Below, piece by piece: positions 1-13,300 of a stretch of 64,000 bases of DNA. Source of the stretch: Rhynchonema sp. JSB1_4 (Eukaryota > Nematoda > Chromadorea > Monhysterida > Xyalidae); assembly GCA_030248065.1 (NCBI GenBank), contig JASAMV010009053.1, positions 1 to 64,000 of the forward strand. Reading direction: 5' to 3'. The position numbers were made by a program, and so were the translations under genes. The notes beneath the pieces are model-generated. The model saw only the letters and a list, made by a program, of their open reading frames with translations. It had not been told where the DNA came from and made no database searches. Position 1 is the first letter of the stretch. Every line of letters starts with the position of its first letter.

Positions 1-106
1 CATGATTGGTGTTTTTTTGGGGATTTCGCGCACGTGTGTTTTTCTGGTATTTGTCGCAGTCACACGAACAATGAGAACTTTCCGGTGTAAGTTTTCTATT
101 TTCCAG

Positions 107-3100
107 GACCTATCCAATCTGCGCGACGATGCAGCGATGTTCGCCCAATTCATCTACGACACAGCAGATACATCGCGATCATATGCGGAGTTTGGTGCCA
201 GTGATTGTGGCATGGTGGTGGTGGAATGGATGGCTAAGGTGCTATTGTGCTTGAATTGCTGGTTGTCGTTGTTAAACTTGTTATCCGCAACACAGAATGC
301 CGTGTTCTATCAAAGCAAAAGGATCTGTTCTTTTTTGTATTTTGCATTGGCACCGACTGACAATTTTTAGGTGACCCGTCCGGACGTGTGTGAAAACGGG
401 GCAAGCACACTGCTGTTACTTTGCAGTTTTTCATGTGTGATGACTGAACTTCGGAACTGAAAAGTTTAGGGACAAGATCATAAAGCTGACCTGCAGGTGC
501 CACCCGATCGTGTGCTTGATGGCATCGGCAAACGTCTGTTGCCATACCTGCTGCATTCGGAAGCCCACAATCGATGCAATGCACAACAAGTGTTCGTCAA
601 ATACGTCCAGTCGCAGTGTACGAACAATTTGAAGTGAGTTTTCTTGATTGGCTGAACACAAAGTTGTCGGAAATGTTGATTGAACGTTTCAGATTGATAC
701 AAAAGATACTCGAGGCGGAGAAAGTGGTGACGAAAATGAAGGAATGCCTGAACATGCACGCGGATGATTGGGTAAGTACATCGTGTCCTGTTTCGCATGT
801 TTTGAATCCAATTTTCACACCAGAATTTCCTCATTTTCCCTGAAATGATTCGTGCGATAAGTTGCTAATGACGGTTGGTCCGTGATTTATCGATCTTATC
901 GCTGTCGAATAATTCAACGAGCATTAATTATTCCAGCTGAACCTGGTGGATTCATGTCTATCCACGTGCGACCAACTGACTGGCGATCGTCTTGCGATGG
1001 AAGCAGCCAAGTTGATGTTTCATTTGCCCAAGGATTGTGACGAAAGGAGGGTGCAACAGATCAATGCGCAAATGGATGTGTTGACCTTGCTGGATCAATA
1101 CGAGATCAGGTTGGGACTAATTTTGGTGTTTCGTGTTTCTTCGCCTGTTTAGGGTTAATTCATCGTGGACGTGGAAACGGTGCACAAATATTTTCTAGCG
1201 TCAATAGCTGATGGAATTAAGCTGCCAACTTTAAACTTGTGTCAATATGACGCTTCTGTGTGCTTTGCGAACATGATATTGCACAAACTTCTATAAGCAA
1301 GCTTTTGTCAAAAAAATAATATTTTTGTTCTTTTCGTCTAATTTTTTCAGACTCGATCGAAAAGAACTGGTCGAAGCGATCAAGACACGTGCCGAGGCCG
1401 AGAAGCTACTGAATCGACTAATTCGCAGGGTTGGCTGGTGTTTTGTTTGGCCAAAAATTTGTTCACGAGCCAAAAACAACAATCTTAGCTTTTTTTTAGC
1501 AAAAACCACCAACGTGGACGTTGCATGACTGGCAACGCTTGTATGCGGATGCGTGCCAGTTGTGTCAGCGTGTGTTCAGGTATGTAGATGGTTTGTTTTG
1601 CTAACGTTGATGAAATGCAGTCTAACGTTTCCATGCTCACCTTTTTGTAATAAAGCCCTCTCAAGTAGCGAACTCCATGTTGGTCCGAATTTTCCGTCAA
1701 CCGTTTGTTGGCATTCCCTGCAATGAATATTCTTCACGATGACCGACATTGGCGTGTCCCTGCTATGTTACTATAAAGTGAGTGAACTGCAATTATTACC
1801 CAACTATTTCCATTGCTTCAGTCCCCAGCTGCCAGTGGAGACGTGTTCCCGAATGTTTGTGGCCGCACTGCTCACATCGAGTGACACTCAGACGATTATG
1901 TATGCCAGGGAATTCATGCAATTGGATAATGGTGACTTGAAAGAAGGTATTGTAATTATGCTTCACTTAATCTTCTTGTTTGTGTATTATTGAGTGGGTG
2001 TCGACGCTATAAACTAACTAACTAAAGAAGGTATTGTGTTTGGATAACTGTGCCTGATAATTATTGCCAGTGCTATCTTGTATTGCAGACAGTACCGGTG
2101 GTGCGTTGTTGCGTCTGCCCACAGCCATATCACTATCGTTGATCATTGAGTGTGCGATCGATTATGTGAATTCGGCTGGTGATGCATCCGATCCGGCACT
2201 GCATCACGCTGAGTCTTGTTTGGCGTTGTTGGGTGGGTTGGTGGAGGACTGTTTACTAGCGGTATGTAAGTTCCCCTGTTCGATGGCACCATGGCATCAA
2301 TCGATATTCACGATTTGGTGATGCAATTAGAACATTAAAGGAGATTCGCGACAGAAATGTCGATCAAAATTACGTACCGCCTGGGGCCTGGTGGGGGCAC
2401 AATTTTCGTGGAAAGAGGGTGCGCCGTATACACGGTCGATATTGTATCAAACTTGGTGATCCGATCGGATGGGTCAACGACGACCGATCACATCAATGTG
2501 ATTGGTCCGATCAGATCACAAAGCTTGATTTGGACAATAGCCTGCTTTGTTCCATGCGGTTGGCTAACCACCGTTCGTTTGTTGTTGTCGACGGTGATTC
2601 CAGCTGCAGGGTAAAGTAGTACAAGATGCCTCACTGACCAACATTTTTAACGCACAGGTTCGGAATTGCTATCGCAAACCGATGAGGCACAACGTGAGCT
2701 GCACTTGATCGAAGCTCTGCCATTATTGGAACAAATGGGTGTGAGGGAATTGCCGTTGAAAATCCGGATAATGCAGGATAAGGTTGGTCCACTTTCTGTT
2801 GTTCTTATTCGCTATTTACTTAGGTATCCGTTTTCTTCAGTTTCGAGTTTGGGTATTAGTGTAGCTCATCTCTGGTGGCGGTTTAATATCAGGTTGGTTT
2901 TTGTCATAGTTGGTTTTTCCCCGCGTTGATGATGTTACACGCAAAACACAAAAGAAAACGCAGTTCGTGCCGAACACCAGGAAAGCATCACGCTTCGACG
3001 TGCGTATGATACGAACGAGGCGTATTGACTCACAAATTTTGAAGTTGTAAGCAAAAAACAGAGACATGGGTAACTTTCATTGGTCTGTCTGTTCATTACG

Positions 3101-6100
3101 TGGTGAGCTAATTTGTGATTACTCCGTGCGTAACTCAAGTGAAAACGAAGAGAAAGAAACGAATCGAATGCGCTCTGTGAAACCCCGCCTTGGCTCGAGC
3201 GACCACCCGAGTTTGTAGCTGCTTGTCACAAATTAAACAAACCAGCCAGGCTTTCAGTTACCTCTTATCGACGACGCGATACGTGTGGTTGACGCCAAGA
3301 ACTATCGTCAGACCAAACAACTGCTCAAGCTGGCCACCCTGCTGCGCATCGAGCCCGACTCAGCGGCACTGCGCAAATGCACCGTGTGGATGTTGTGTGC
3401 CGACAGAGCTGTGCACGTCAGGGACTATGCGTGTGCCATGGACTTGTGTCTGCAATTGGTTCAGCTACGGTTAGGCAGAGATTGGGTGATTTAGCTGGAT
3501 GACTACCCGTATCAAGTTTGAAGAACCAGTCGACTTCGTGAGTGAACAACGTTACGACCGTGTTTCACTTAGCACCTGAAATATTGATCGCGTGACTTGG
3601 TTGAAAATCAAGGAAACACTTTATGTTGCCACCTTTTTCTCCCGGCATGAAGGTTGCTCACTTCTAAAACAAGATTTTACGCCGGTCGAAAGTGGCAAAA
3701 TCACAAAATCATAGTACCTTAAAAGCTCGAGAAACATCACCATGGCCTGATCACAAAGTTTGATTTTGAAACCTCATCTTACGATGTCCACACAGCCATC
3801 CCCCGTCGTGGCGTGTATGCCATCGTTTGTTGACATCCCTGTCTGAGACCGAGCACGGACACAACTCGACTCAGATCGGCACCCTGTGGGCGTTTGTGAT
3901 GGTTAATTGCGATACGGCACGTTTGCCGATTGTGCTAAAACAGGTGACTGGGTGGGTGGGATTGTTGGTTTTGGATTTTTTTACAACGGTGTCCACTCCT
4001 TTGAGTCGCATGAGCGGTACCCGCCTCGGTGACTGACTATGAAGAATAATCATGCTCGGTATAGCGTGATAAGAATGTGGATTGTAACACGGTGTGCGAG
4101 TCCTGTATGACAGCAATAAGACGTGTTCTCACTCGCTCCACTTGTTTTTGTGATCTGCTGCATTTGCACCGTCTATGTCATGGTGCACGTCCCGTGAACA
4201 GGAGAATATCACGTTGGCGATATCAACATTATTTCAGATCTCTACACAAAAAGTGAAAGCGATCGAGTCCGAGATCGGCGATGCCGAACAAGTACCACCG
4301 TCGGGTCTGAACCCTGATTTGGAAGGTGACCCGTTGTACACAAACGGCCGGGCGCAGACATGCGGTTCGTCGTTGCCAGCTGATTGCTTGTACGAGGAGG
4401 GGTTCCAGTCTGAGGCGTACACTTGGGCAGCAGCCATGCTGCGTTGTGCCGCCTTACAGAATCAGGGATGTGTGCAAGTGAGTGCATTGCTTGTGTTTTT
4501 GTCTGAATTTTTGGACCAATGTCAGTTGAATGCATACGCTTGTGTGTGGCATATCCTGAAAATCAAAGAGAAATTCTGTAAATCTAATGTGATGATGTGG
4601 TGGCAGACACAATTCCTGGTAACTAGCTTCGTTTGGCCAGCCCGTAAAGCTTGTTTTATCGACAGCATAAGAACCCATACATTTTCCTTCACGCTGTTGT
4701 CGCTCAAAAACTAATAAATTATAAACACAAGCTATTAGATTAGAAATAGAGCCAGCTAGTAAAGTTGTCACTGGCGTCGCGTAATCTTTGTTCTTTTTTG
4801 TTTGTCAATGGCAGACAGCTCAGATATTTTCTGTTGGAATATTCAGGCACACTCTCTGCTCGAATTTGCGTCATCCACTCATTCCACCACTGAATGTCTG
4901 TCAACACTATTGCATTACCATCAATTGACTGCTGCTAACAGTGACAAAGATATTCGTGCTGTATTGGACAGCTCTGGTATGTTTTTTGTTCTTCGACTGT
5001 TTTTGTAACTTGACAAAAAACTTTTTTTGCAGAATTTCGCAGTACCCCAACCGGTAAAGCGCTCTGGCAGTATTACTGTTCACTGATGGTGTTGTTGTGT
5101 GAAGGAAAAGAAGACGCGCTGTTATTGGCTGATGTGGATCCTCGAAGGGTTGTCGGTTATGTGCTCAATTGTCATTGGTACGTTTGGTGTTTTTATGCGA
5201 AGTTGGAATGAACTTTTTCTGTGTTTTAATCAAGTTGAAAGCAGTTAGCAGTCGAAGAATTTTCAGGACTCCCAGTTCATTGTCTGAAGCCGGAGCTCGT
5301 TGGCTGGCTTCGTTGCAAGCCACAGTGCAAGATGCTCAGTCCGACAAATATTTAGAGCTGTTGCGACGCATGTTTCCTGGTTAGTTGGAAATTTTTATTG
5401 TTTTGGTCTTCTTGTCTTTTTTTAATCATTCAGCAAAACGCAGATGTGGATCCCGTTCGCTTTGCCACCGAGTCTGAATATCGGTCCGATACGATCATTG
5501 GACTGGCGCTGTTCGTTTGCTATTTTCTCTTCTGTTTTCTCTTTTCTGTATTAACGTAATTTCTTTTAATTTGAATTTTCAGCACGGCCGATCAATCAGC
5601 ATTCAATATGGCTGTTCGAATGGCGCAACATTACAAAGTTGACGAATGGGAACTAAGGATGACGAATTTGACGTTCTTGCTCACTGATTCAGGGTGTGTG
5701 TGCATACGTTCAGTTTCATTCTTGAAATTGCATTTTCAAATATATCTTTGCCATAATTTGAGGCTACCTTCATCGAGCATACAATCGGCCATCAAACGAC
5801 ACCACCTGATGGAATACCTGGACTCAGACAAGGAACGATTGGCCACCGGGCTGCAACAAGAAGTCGAGCCACTGTTGTCTGGCTCAGACCATAATCTGCT
5901 GTCATTGTACTATCTGATTTTGCATAAAGGATGTTTGGGTGCGTTATGCGTTTACAGATATTTGTTCTCTAAGTTCCGTGTTCTTTTTTGCCGAAAAATT
6001 GAGTGTTTTTACACTCTTTGCAGGCCTACCGATTGCAGATGCGGCTCAGAAGCACCGCTCGATTGTGCGACAGCTGCAGAAACTCACACCAAGCAAGTCC

Positions 6101-8224
6101 TATTAGTTCTTTGGATTGATTAGACTACGTTCATTTTTCACGCAGTCCTGCCAAGTTTGGACAGTTTCGTTTCATGTCCAATTGTCCGCTCAGTTATTCA
6201 TCTGATGCAGATCTCGACTATCTCCGTCTGTTAACAATCACCAACGCTGAAGTGCTTGTTGATGAACTGCCCAACCACATCCAGGACGCCAGGCATTTCC
6301 TCAGATTCGCTCAGTTGTTTGAGAAGGAACCGTTATTGGTTGGTTTTGTTAAAAATTGAATCTTTCGTGATAATTATGGTGTTTTTTTGTGATGTCGTTT
6401 TTTTTTGTTTCAGGAATTCGACTTCAGCATTACGTTCCCTTCATACGCCAAACATTTGTTTGATGCGACCATTGACAAAGTTCCTTATTGTTCATTTTCT
6501 TTTCCTCTTATTTTTCGCTACATTCCTTCTGTTGCTACTCAGCTGGACGCAACAGCCGCTTTTCACGCCTGCCAACCGATACTCGACGTTTTGACGGACG
6601 CTCAAATGGTTGAATTCATCAAATCGTTGCATTTGAATGATATGGTGTGTGCCGGATAATTTGTGCTAGTTTCCCTTTTGGTCGATTAATTTTCTGTCAT
6701 CAATCGATTATAGATGCCAGCCGACCGCAATGCAACGGCCAAAATTCTGTCCAACTATTGCAACACGAATATTGATCGGTGAGTTCATACTTAAATTCGT
6801 GGAAATGAAATGCATCCAAGTTTACATGCATCTGATTCTGAAAGGATCCATTTCGAAATGTGAAATAACCAAGTCAATCTGGTTGCTGTGCCAAACAGTC
6901 AACAAAAACTCACTCACATTGCAGTCTTCCCAAATCGCTGACCAAACTGACCAAATTCAAACCGCCGTCACCCAAACCAATGAAACGTCGTCCAAGCATC
7001 ACATCACGTGCATCTGACACCCAATCGGAGACAACCACCACTAGCAGCACCAGAACGGGTGTGGCTGTGGACAGTGGCGTGGATGTATTGATGGAAGTGA
7101 TACAGGGCCATGTGGTTGGTTGGGTGGACATTACGGTGTACCTTCTAAATTATGACCGTTCTTATTGTGAGGCCCTATGTACAGTGATTTTTTGCAAACT
7201 ATAGTTTGGTCTTGAGTCGGGCGTTAATGTCCTAGAATGTTCTTCAAACAATCTGATAGAAAATGTCGCGTCCCGCCCGATAATGTGACGATGAAGTGGG
7301 TTGACTGCATTTTGTGCATGAGCCATGCCCAACCTTCCAAACTGTGTTTGTTTTCAGCACAACAAGAAAGAAGTGCCAAAAGGCGAGACGGAAATTCAAA
7401 CAGATGGGCCACCTGTTTTATCAGACCAATCGCAAAATCTCAACAAAGTTGTGCCAGATAGAAAAGAGAACGAATCAGGTACGCCCAGGCTTCCGATTCT
7501 GTGTGTTATCGACTAGGTCAAGGTGTGCCACTTGTTTTCGATCTGTTTTTTGTTGATCGCAGGGTTTATTCTTTCCAGATAGCATAGTAGTGAGAAGCTA
7601 GCAAAATGAAAAATTTAGTATATTTTTTGTTCTGAAATGCCAATTTACTAGCTTGTGGTCCAAATATCAATTTTATAGCTTTTATGCCAATCAGTCTGAA
7701 AATCTACTAGCAAAAAATAGTAGATGAAAACTGCTGAATTTGATTAAAAAACCTATGTGTTCATGATAATTCTTTTGTTCCCCTTTCGGTAAAGAGCAGC
7801 TGATTTTTTCATAAATCTGTTTACGTCGTGGGGTTTATCATAAATTCGAGTTTTGCCGTCGATTAACGTGTGTTAGTAAAGCGATTAACGCTACAGTACT
7901 TCATTTTCGCGACTTCATTTTAGAGTGAACAAAAGCAGGTTTGTTCTATTTGCAGCATCCGAATCAACATCGAGCCTGACGACATCAGCGCACAGCGAAG
8001 CCGCACCACGAAGTGCAGGATTCTCGTTCGATTACGGTGTGTTGTTCACGTCAAAGTCACAAGAAAAGCCCGAAACTGCAAGCGCAAGCCAGAAATTGGC
8101 CAAAACACCGAAACGTCCCAAGAAGCCAAAGTCGAAATCGCCCGAACAACAAGGACCGGGTTATCTGTTTGGTGAATTGTCAGCAGAAAGTGCTAACTTG
8201 GTACACAGACGTACACCGAAATAG
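107..8224 (+). CDS. NBAS: NBAS-like protein, 3' part (5' cut by window)
   Basis: NBAS belongs to the NRZ/Dsl1 tether with ZW10 and RINT1, which works in Golgi-to-ER transport at the ER; it also has a reported role in nonsense-mediated decay. I trace about 26 exons: 107-238, 497-633, 693-771, 937-1109, 1351-1429, 1500-1579, 1822-1946, 2089-2265, 2658-2782, 3258-3469, 3796-3943, 4238-4481, 4815-4976, 5033-5177, 5267-5379, 5444-5510, 5583-5693, 5763-5938, 6024-6096, 6146-6338, 6414-6479, 6543-6644, 6714-6778, 6925-7114, 7358-7478 and 7956-8224 (TAG stop). Phases agree at nearly every join; the 4238 exon is the least certain. Diagnostic family blocks are ELHLIEALPLLEQMGVRELP (2.7 kb), WELRMTNLTFLLTDSG (5.66 kb) and the VCHRLLTS region (3.8 kb), all in the Sec39-like helical part. 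The tail from about 6.93 kb is a basic, Ser/Thr/Pro/Lys-rich, probably disordered extension. The N-terminal beta-propeller lies outside the window. Confidence 0.85.
2444..2530. repeat. Short inverted-repeat element (GATCGGATCGG family), intronic
   Basis: Inside an NBAS intron. The left end reads ATCAAACTTGGTGATCCGAT and the right end is its approximate reverse complement (TCCGATCAGATCACAAAGCT, then TGAT). The element is about 87 bp. Related ends occur near 8,548, 20,536, 26,369 and 26,791, so this looks like a MITE family spread through the window. Confidence 0.6.
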
Positions 8225-8547
8225 ACACACCTATGCACACGATCCTGTGTTATTTGCTACTGCGTTATCTCTGTAATGAAATATATTTTTGCCAAAACAG
8301 TGTCAAGAACTATGATTGTGATACAGTACTTTCTCTTGGTTTACGGTATTTTTGGACCCTTCGGATTGCGGATTTCGTTTTTATACAGAGTGATTCATTT
8401 TTAATTAACGTCTAAGTTTTTCTTTTTGCTGACCTGTTTTGCATCTCCGGAAAGGTGTTGTTACTGATCCGGCCGTCCAAATAATTTATGTGTGCAATGC
8501 TTTCAGTGATCGAATAATGAATTACAACATAATAGACATATGGAGCC
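8225..8547. other. Intergenic, no gene seen
   Basis: Downstream of the NBAS stop codon. It is AT-rich and has weak polyadenylation-like stretches (AATGAAATATATT near 8,276), but no canonical AATAAA close to the stop. I see no supported coding sequence. Confidence 0.4.
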
Positions 8548-8580
8548 ATATCAAACTTGGTGATCGGATCGGATCGGACA
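8548..8580 (+). repeat. Copy of the GATCGGATCGG-family terminus
   Basis: ATCAAACTTGGTGATCGGAT followed by CGGATCGGAC, matching the termini at 2,444, 20,536 and 26,369. I could not define a matching right end with confidence. Confidence 0.55.
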
Positions 8581-8789
8581 TGCCATGCTCATGCCTGTTC
8601 TTGCCTTAATGATATTAAGAAACAAGACGGAAGTATGCCCTGAGGGCATAAAGCAAGATATGCAACGTGGTGAAACTGCATAAGAGCTCGATACTAGAAA
8701 AGCTTGGGTCTCGAATTCCACACTGTGGTCGAAGAGCAGTCGTTATTCCGCATATTGAAAACTGTTCCGTATCTTTCTGGGCCAGTGAA

Positions 8790-9085
8790 CCTTTATTTTG
8801 GGCCATGTGACCTTTTGGGCCAGGTACTTTTTGGGCCACATACAATAAGGTTTCGGACCAGGAACCTTTTGAGCCACGTACCTTTTGGGCCAGGTACTTT
8901 TTGGGCCACATAAGGTTTCGGACCAGGTACCTTTTGGGCCAGGTACTTTTTGGGCCACATGTGCATGGTGTACTTTTTGGGCCAGGTACCTTTGGGCCAG
9001 TTTCGTTTTGGGCCAGGTACGTTTTGGGCCACGTGTGTATGGTGCACTTTTTGGGCCACGTACTTTTCGGGCCACGTGTATATGG
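8790..9085. repeat. Degenerate tandem repeat, TTTTGGGCCAGGTAC unit
   Basis: About 15-17 copies of a roughly 15-16-bp unit of the form TTTTGGGCCA(C/G)GTAC, with higher-order blocks such as CACATAAGGTTTCGGACCAG and GTGTGTATGGTG between them. The near-palindromic core (GGCC, GGTACC) leaves long stop-free frames on both strands. Those frames are repeat artefacts, not genes. Confidence 0.8.
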
Positions 9086-9506
9086 TGTTCTTTTTGAGCC
9101 GCATGGTCATTTCAATCCAAATTTCTTTACGCAACTGAGTGACGAAGACGGGCGATAATCACCATCGTGTTTCTCGTGTATGAAAACGGCATATGCGATA
9201 CTGACATTTCTAGTGTCAGGTAACTTCTGGGCCATGGCCACTCATTCATCAGAAAAAAGGAGAGAAGAACATGTTTGCAAAAATGTCCACTGTATATCGC
9301 CCGCAATTTTGCTTGGGTCGGGAGGGCTACGACGTAAAGTTGTGTGCAAATTCTGGGTCCTGAGGTTCCGTCTTGTCAAAATGGCTTCAGTTTTCATTTT
9401 TTAACTTTATCTTTTTTGCAGGGAATGATGCACATGTCGCTTAGCACTATCGCGATAGCTGCTCCGATTTACTGAAAAGTACTGGTAACATGCGGCAAGC
9501 CAGAGC

Positions 9507-9554
9507 GGCCATTAATTTCTTTGGTAGATTAGAAGATTCGGTCGATTTGGTCGA
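9507..9554 (+). repeat. Left terminal inverted repeat of the 6-kb element
   Basis: Begins GGCCATTAATTTC directly after the CCAGAGC duplication. It pairs with the reverse complement of 15,423-15,470 with two mismatches in 48 positions. Confidence 0.85.
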
Positions 9555-10327
9555 CAATGCTTAAGGATAGTACGGTATTGGCGAAACTGACTCGGCGAAA
9601 GCAGTTTTGGCGGGAAAAAAGTACAGGGTGTTTTTTAATTGATTGGCACACATTCAGATGTTTGGTAGAATTGGGAGGAGAATGCTGAGCAGTGGACGCG
9701 CTTGCTTGGCTCGGTTACTGTAGCCATGTTTTACGCACGTGTAAACGCTTGTGGTTGCGTGCGGACTTGTCAGTCATGTCTATCACTAATTTCAGTCACT
9801 CACTTTTGTCACTCACTTTTGTCAGTCAGTTTTGTCAGTTACTTGTTCCTACGCAATGTACCCATTTGTTTTTTTGCTCAGCGTGCCTGTTGCAATAAAC
9901 GTAAAATGAAACATGAATCGCAACAAGAATTTCATGTCACTGTTGGAACAAGGAGCACGAACAACATTGAAAACAAGAAAGACAACAGTTATGGCGAAAA
10001 ATCGGCAGCAATAACAAGACGGTGACGGAATACGATGATAGTGACAGGATGGCATAATATAACTTGTGGGACATAATATTTGATACTTTGACTGACTATA
10101 TATCGACTGATAATACACGCGTTTACAACAACAGCAAAAGCAGTTACATAATATTACGTACTTCATATATAATTAACTAATTGGGCAATGTGCATTGTGC
10201 ATGTTGTGTGCATTACAAGAAGTCACGTAATGTTATATATTGGAAAATACGCAATCGTTTAATAATGAAACATAATTTGCAGTATATCTTCAATAAACGA
10301 CGAAAAAGACAATAGCGACACAAAAAA
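9555..10327. other. Subterminal region of the 6-kb element, no gene seen
   Basis: Contains the TACAGGGTGT subterminal motif, short repeats of TTTTGTCA(G/C)TCA near 9,790-9,840, and AT-rich sequence downstream of the minus-strand gene. No supported coding exon. Confidence 0.4.
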
Positions 10328-13300
10328 CTATTCATTTGTGGAATTGATTGGTTCGTACTGTTCCAGGTATTGGGTGTAGTCGCATCCAAAGAAGCGGTAC
10401 AGTTCCGTACTGATCAATTCACGCGCCTTGGTGCTCATTTCGCGAATGTATTGTCCCGTCGATCGATTGATAATCACCCATGGTTGGCCAACCTCGTGTT
10501 CCGAGTGCACGTGGATGTACGGATATCTGTAACGGAATGTAACACGTGGATTTACGTATGTAATGACGTTCCCTCGTTTTATGTGGTTGTTTCGTAAATG
10601 TCACCATTCTAGTTAACCGTTTGAACAGGCACGCGTGATCGAAATGAACGAATTGCAGACAAAATGTGCGACTCCCGTCTTCCGCAATGCCCGTTTCCTG
10701 CGTGACAAAGAACCATCGTCGCCCACGTTTGGGATGTTCGTGTGGCAGGATGGGTTTCTGCAAAAGAAAGTACGGATTTAACCGTAATTTATTTTTATGA
10801 CAGTTACAAATTATAAACATTGATCAAAGCGAAAGTATCACCTTGCACGTGGCGCACTGGGCGTCCAACACTTCCTGAACCTGTTGTGCCTGGATACGAA
10901 TACGAATCGATATCCAAATCTTTGTTTGGGTATTTGAACTGCTCCTACAATATTGCCACAATTACGTTTGCCGAATTTTGTAAAATAGGGCCCAAAAAAA
11001 ACAGCCCCTCTAAAAGGGGTGACTGAAAAAGCGCAGCCCTTGTATTTCAGATTTAACGGTAAATTATTTATGTACGGCTGAACCTTAGCATTTGTCGGCA
11101 GCACGACACAGGTACACTTGGCGTTTGTGTCGTCCATTGATGGTGGTATGTGTACATTGTTTGCTTCGCTGATCACGTAAGCGTCGGCCAGAGTGAGCAC
11201 GACGGGCCACCGCGTGATGTGGAATCTGCCTGTCTGCTTTGATGCACGTATCATCTCATCGTTGACGTCTACAAAAATTGTTTACATTCGTTGACGTCTA
11301 CAAAAATTACTTACATTGGCAACGGAATGTCGTATGTATTACGGTTCATTTTTTCAATCAGTGCTAATTTTGTGCAATATGTTACTCACCATCCTGTTGC
11401 TTGTAAAACACCATGTTCGGCCGTTTATGAAAATCCGCTGGGCCGTAGGGTGGTATCCGATAGACAGGTGGGGTCAACATTTTGTCAACAACTGAACCGT
11501 GCTGTTTGGCATTGAGATTCACCGCCGCGGCTGAAGTTAGCGAACTGTCAGGCACATATTTCTTTGGTGGACGCGGTTGTTGCACTATTGCACTGACCTG
11601 TTTTTCGACATCTGTTTGCCAGTGTTTGGCACACGCTGTCCGGGACAACGTACGGGAAGTCGGCAGATCACACCGGGTCGTGCAGCACCATTGGACTCAT
11701 CAACTGCAACAATTCTGGCGTTGCACTTTTTGTGCGTCGTCGACGGCGTGGTTCTGAAGGAAAATAGTATGGTTTTTTACTAGTACAGTTCACATTCTGT
11801 TCCGGGAATGTTCTGTTTACTGACTTCCATATCGCTCTTGTAGTGTGGGCGTTTCCAGGTCGATATCTTGCTGGGTTCGCGTATCGATTGGGATCGAAAT
11901 TTGGATGTTGTTATTACAACGGTTAGCGTGATATTGGAGCATTCATGGAATTGTGTTATGTACATTTACATACAAATTTATCAATGAACAAACAGTTGTG
12001 CTGTTCGCGCTAATTTACCTCGTTCACCAGCCTTGCACCTGCTTGTTGCGCCGTTTTGACTGTCGGTCGATTGCGCTGTCGCGGTATTTCTCGTGACCGT
12101 GTTGACGTCATCGGCAGTTGGATTTCTGGAGCAGGTCACGAAAAATTGTGTCGCATTTGGCATTTTGTCGCATTTTGTTAAGTATACCTTCTTGTTGCAC
12201 ACGTGTCGTGCGCATGTGTTCTTCGCGGACCACCGGGTGCTCGTTTAGGGGGTGTGGTGGCGGTGTTTGTTCTTCGTTCTCGACCTGCAACGCTTTTCTT
12301 CGTACTTGTTCCATTTTCATAAATATGTTACGTTAATTCACGTAAGCTACAATAAACTATTTGCGTAAAAATAAGTAACTTACGAGCACGGCCCTTTTTG
12401 GTGCGTGGCGGTTGCGCCGTGTCTTCCGGCGATGACGATGCTTGTTCTGCATCATGACGGCTTTTGGTGCGCGGTGGCGCGGTCGAGGACGATCGCTGTT
12501 CTGTCTCACGACCTGCAACGCTTTTTTTCGTACTTTTCCATTCATTTGTTCCATTTTCATATATATGTTACGTTAATTCACGTCAGCTACAATAAACTAC
12601 TGACCTCCACTGGAACGTTCAGTCGATGTAGTTGAGCGGGACCGTTGTCGCTTTGGTACTGGAACGAAATGGACAGTAACGTAAACGATGTGCGAATGAC
12701 ATACAAATCAAAAACCTATTGTTCCCCCTGAAAAATCGCAAACCGTTGCGACGTGCACGTTTCTTCGCCGGAATGCGCCGAAGAGGCCGCAACTTGATGC
12801 GAAACGGTTCGATTCCTGGCGCTGCGCAACGGTCGTCCTCAGTCGACTGGGCGTAGCCGGAACCTGAATTTAACCATTCACCGTAAAAAGTCACACCTGA
12901 ATAATGAAAAAAACATGAACACATGAACATGGCACTCGCGAGGAAACATTTCAAAACACCGACCTTTCTGTTTTCTACGTGCTTTGCGCGGCGGTTTGTC
13001 CCCGCCCACTGTTGTCGCGGCGCGTTTCGGAGTAGACTCGGCGCTGCTGGATACTGCAAAGCAAAAATTCACTGCAAAAAGCGACACATGAAAAATGAAA
13101 AACCATGAACATTTGGGCAGTCGTGTGGAAACATTTCAAACCACAAACCCGAAATACGCGCCTTGCGTTTTCGACGTGGTTTGCGCGTTTCGGCGCCGGC
13201 CACTATTGTCGCGGCACGTTCGGGTGTGGATGTCAGTCCCGGCGGCGCAATATTGGCTGACAAGTCTGCGTCATGCCCGGATTCGTGCAGTGCTTCTCCA

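Noticed and set aside
2837..3138. Minus-strand ORFs inside NBAS introns
   Set aside because: No partner exons or domain similarity, and they lie in a large intron between two well-supported NBAS exons.
6090..6100. A GC-AG intron donor (GCAAGT) in the NBAS-like gene
   Set aside because: Using GC breaks the reading frame. The GT two bases downstream of GCAA keeps phase with the next exon.
8615..9158. Overlapping long frames on both strands (for example repeated AQKVPGPKGTW on the minus strand and GHVLFGP on the plus strand)
   Set aside because: They are translations of the near-palindromic GGGCCAGGTAC tandem repeat in every frame, with no splice context or conserved composition.
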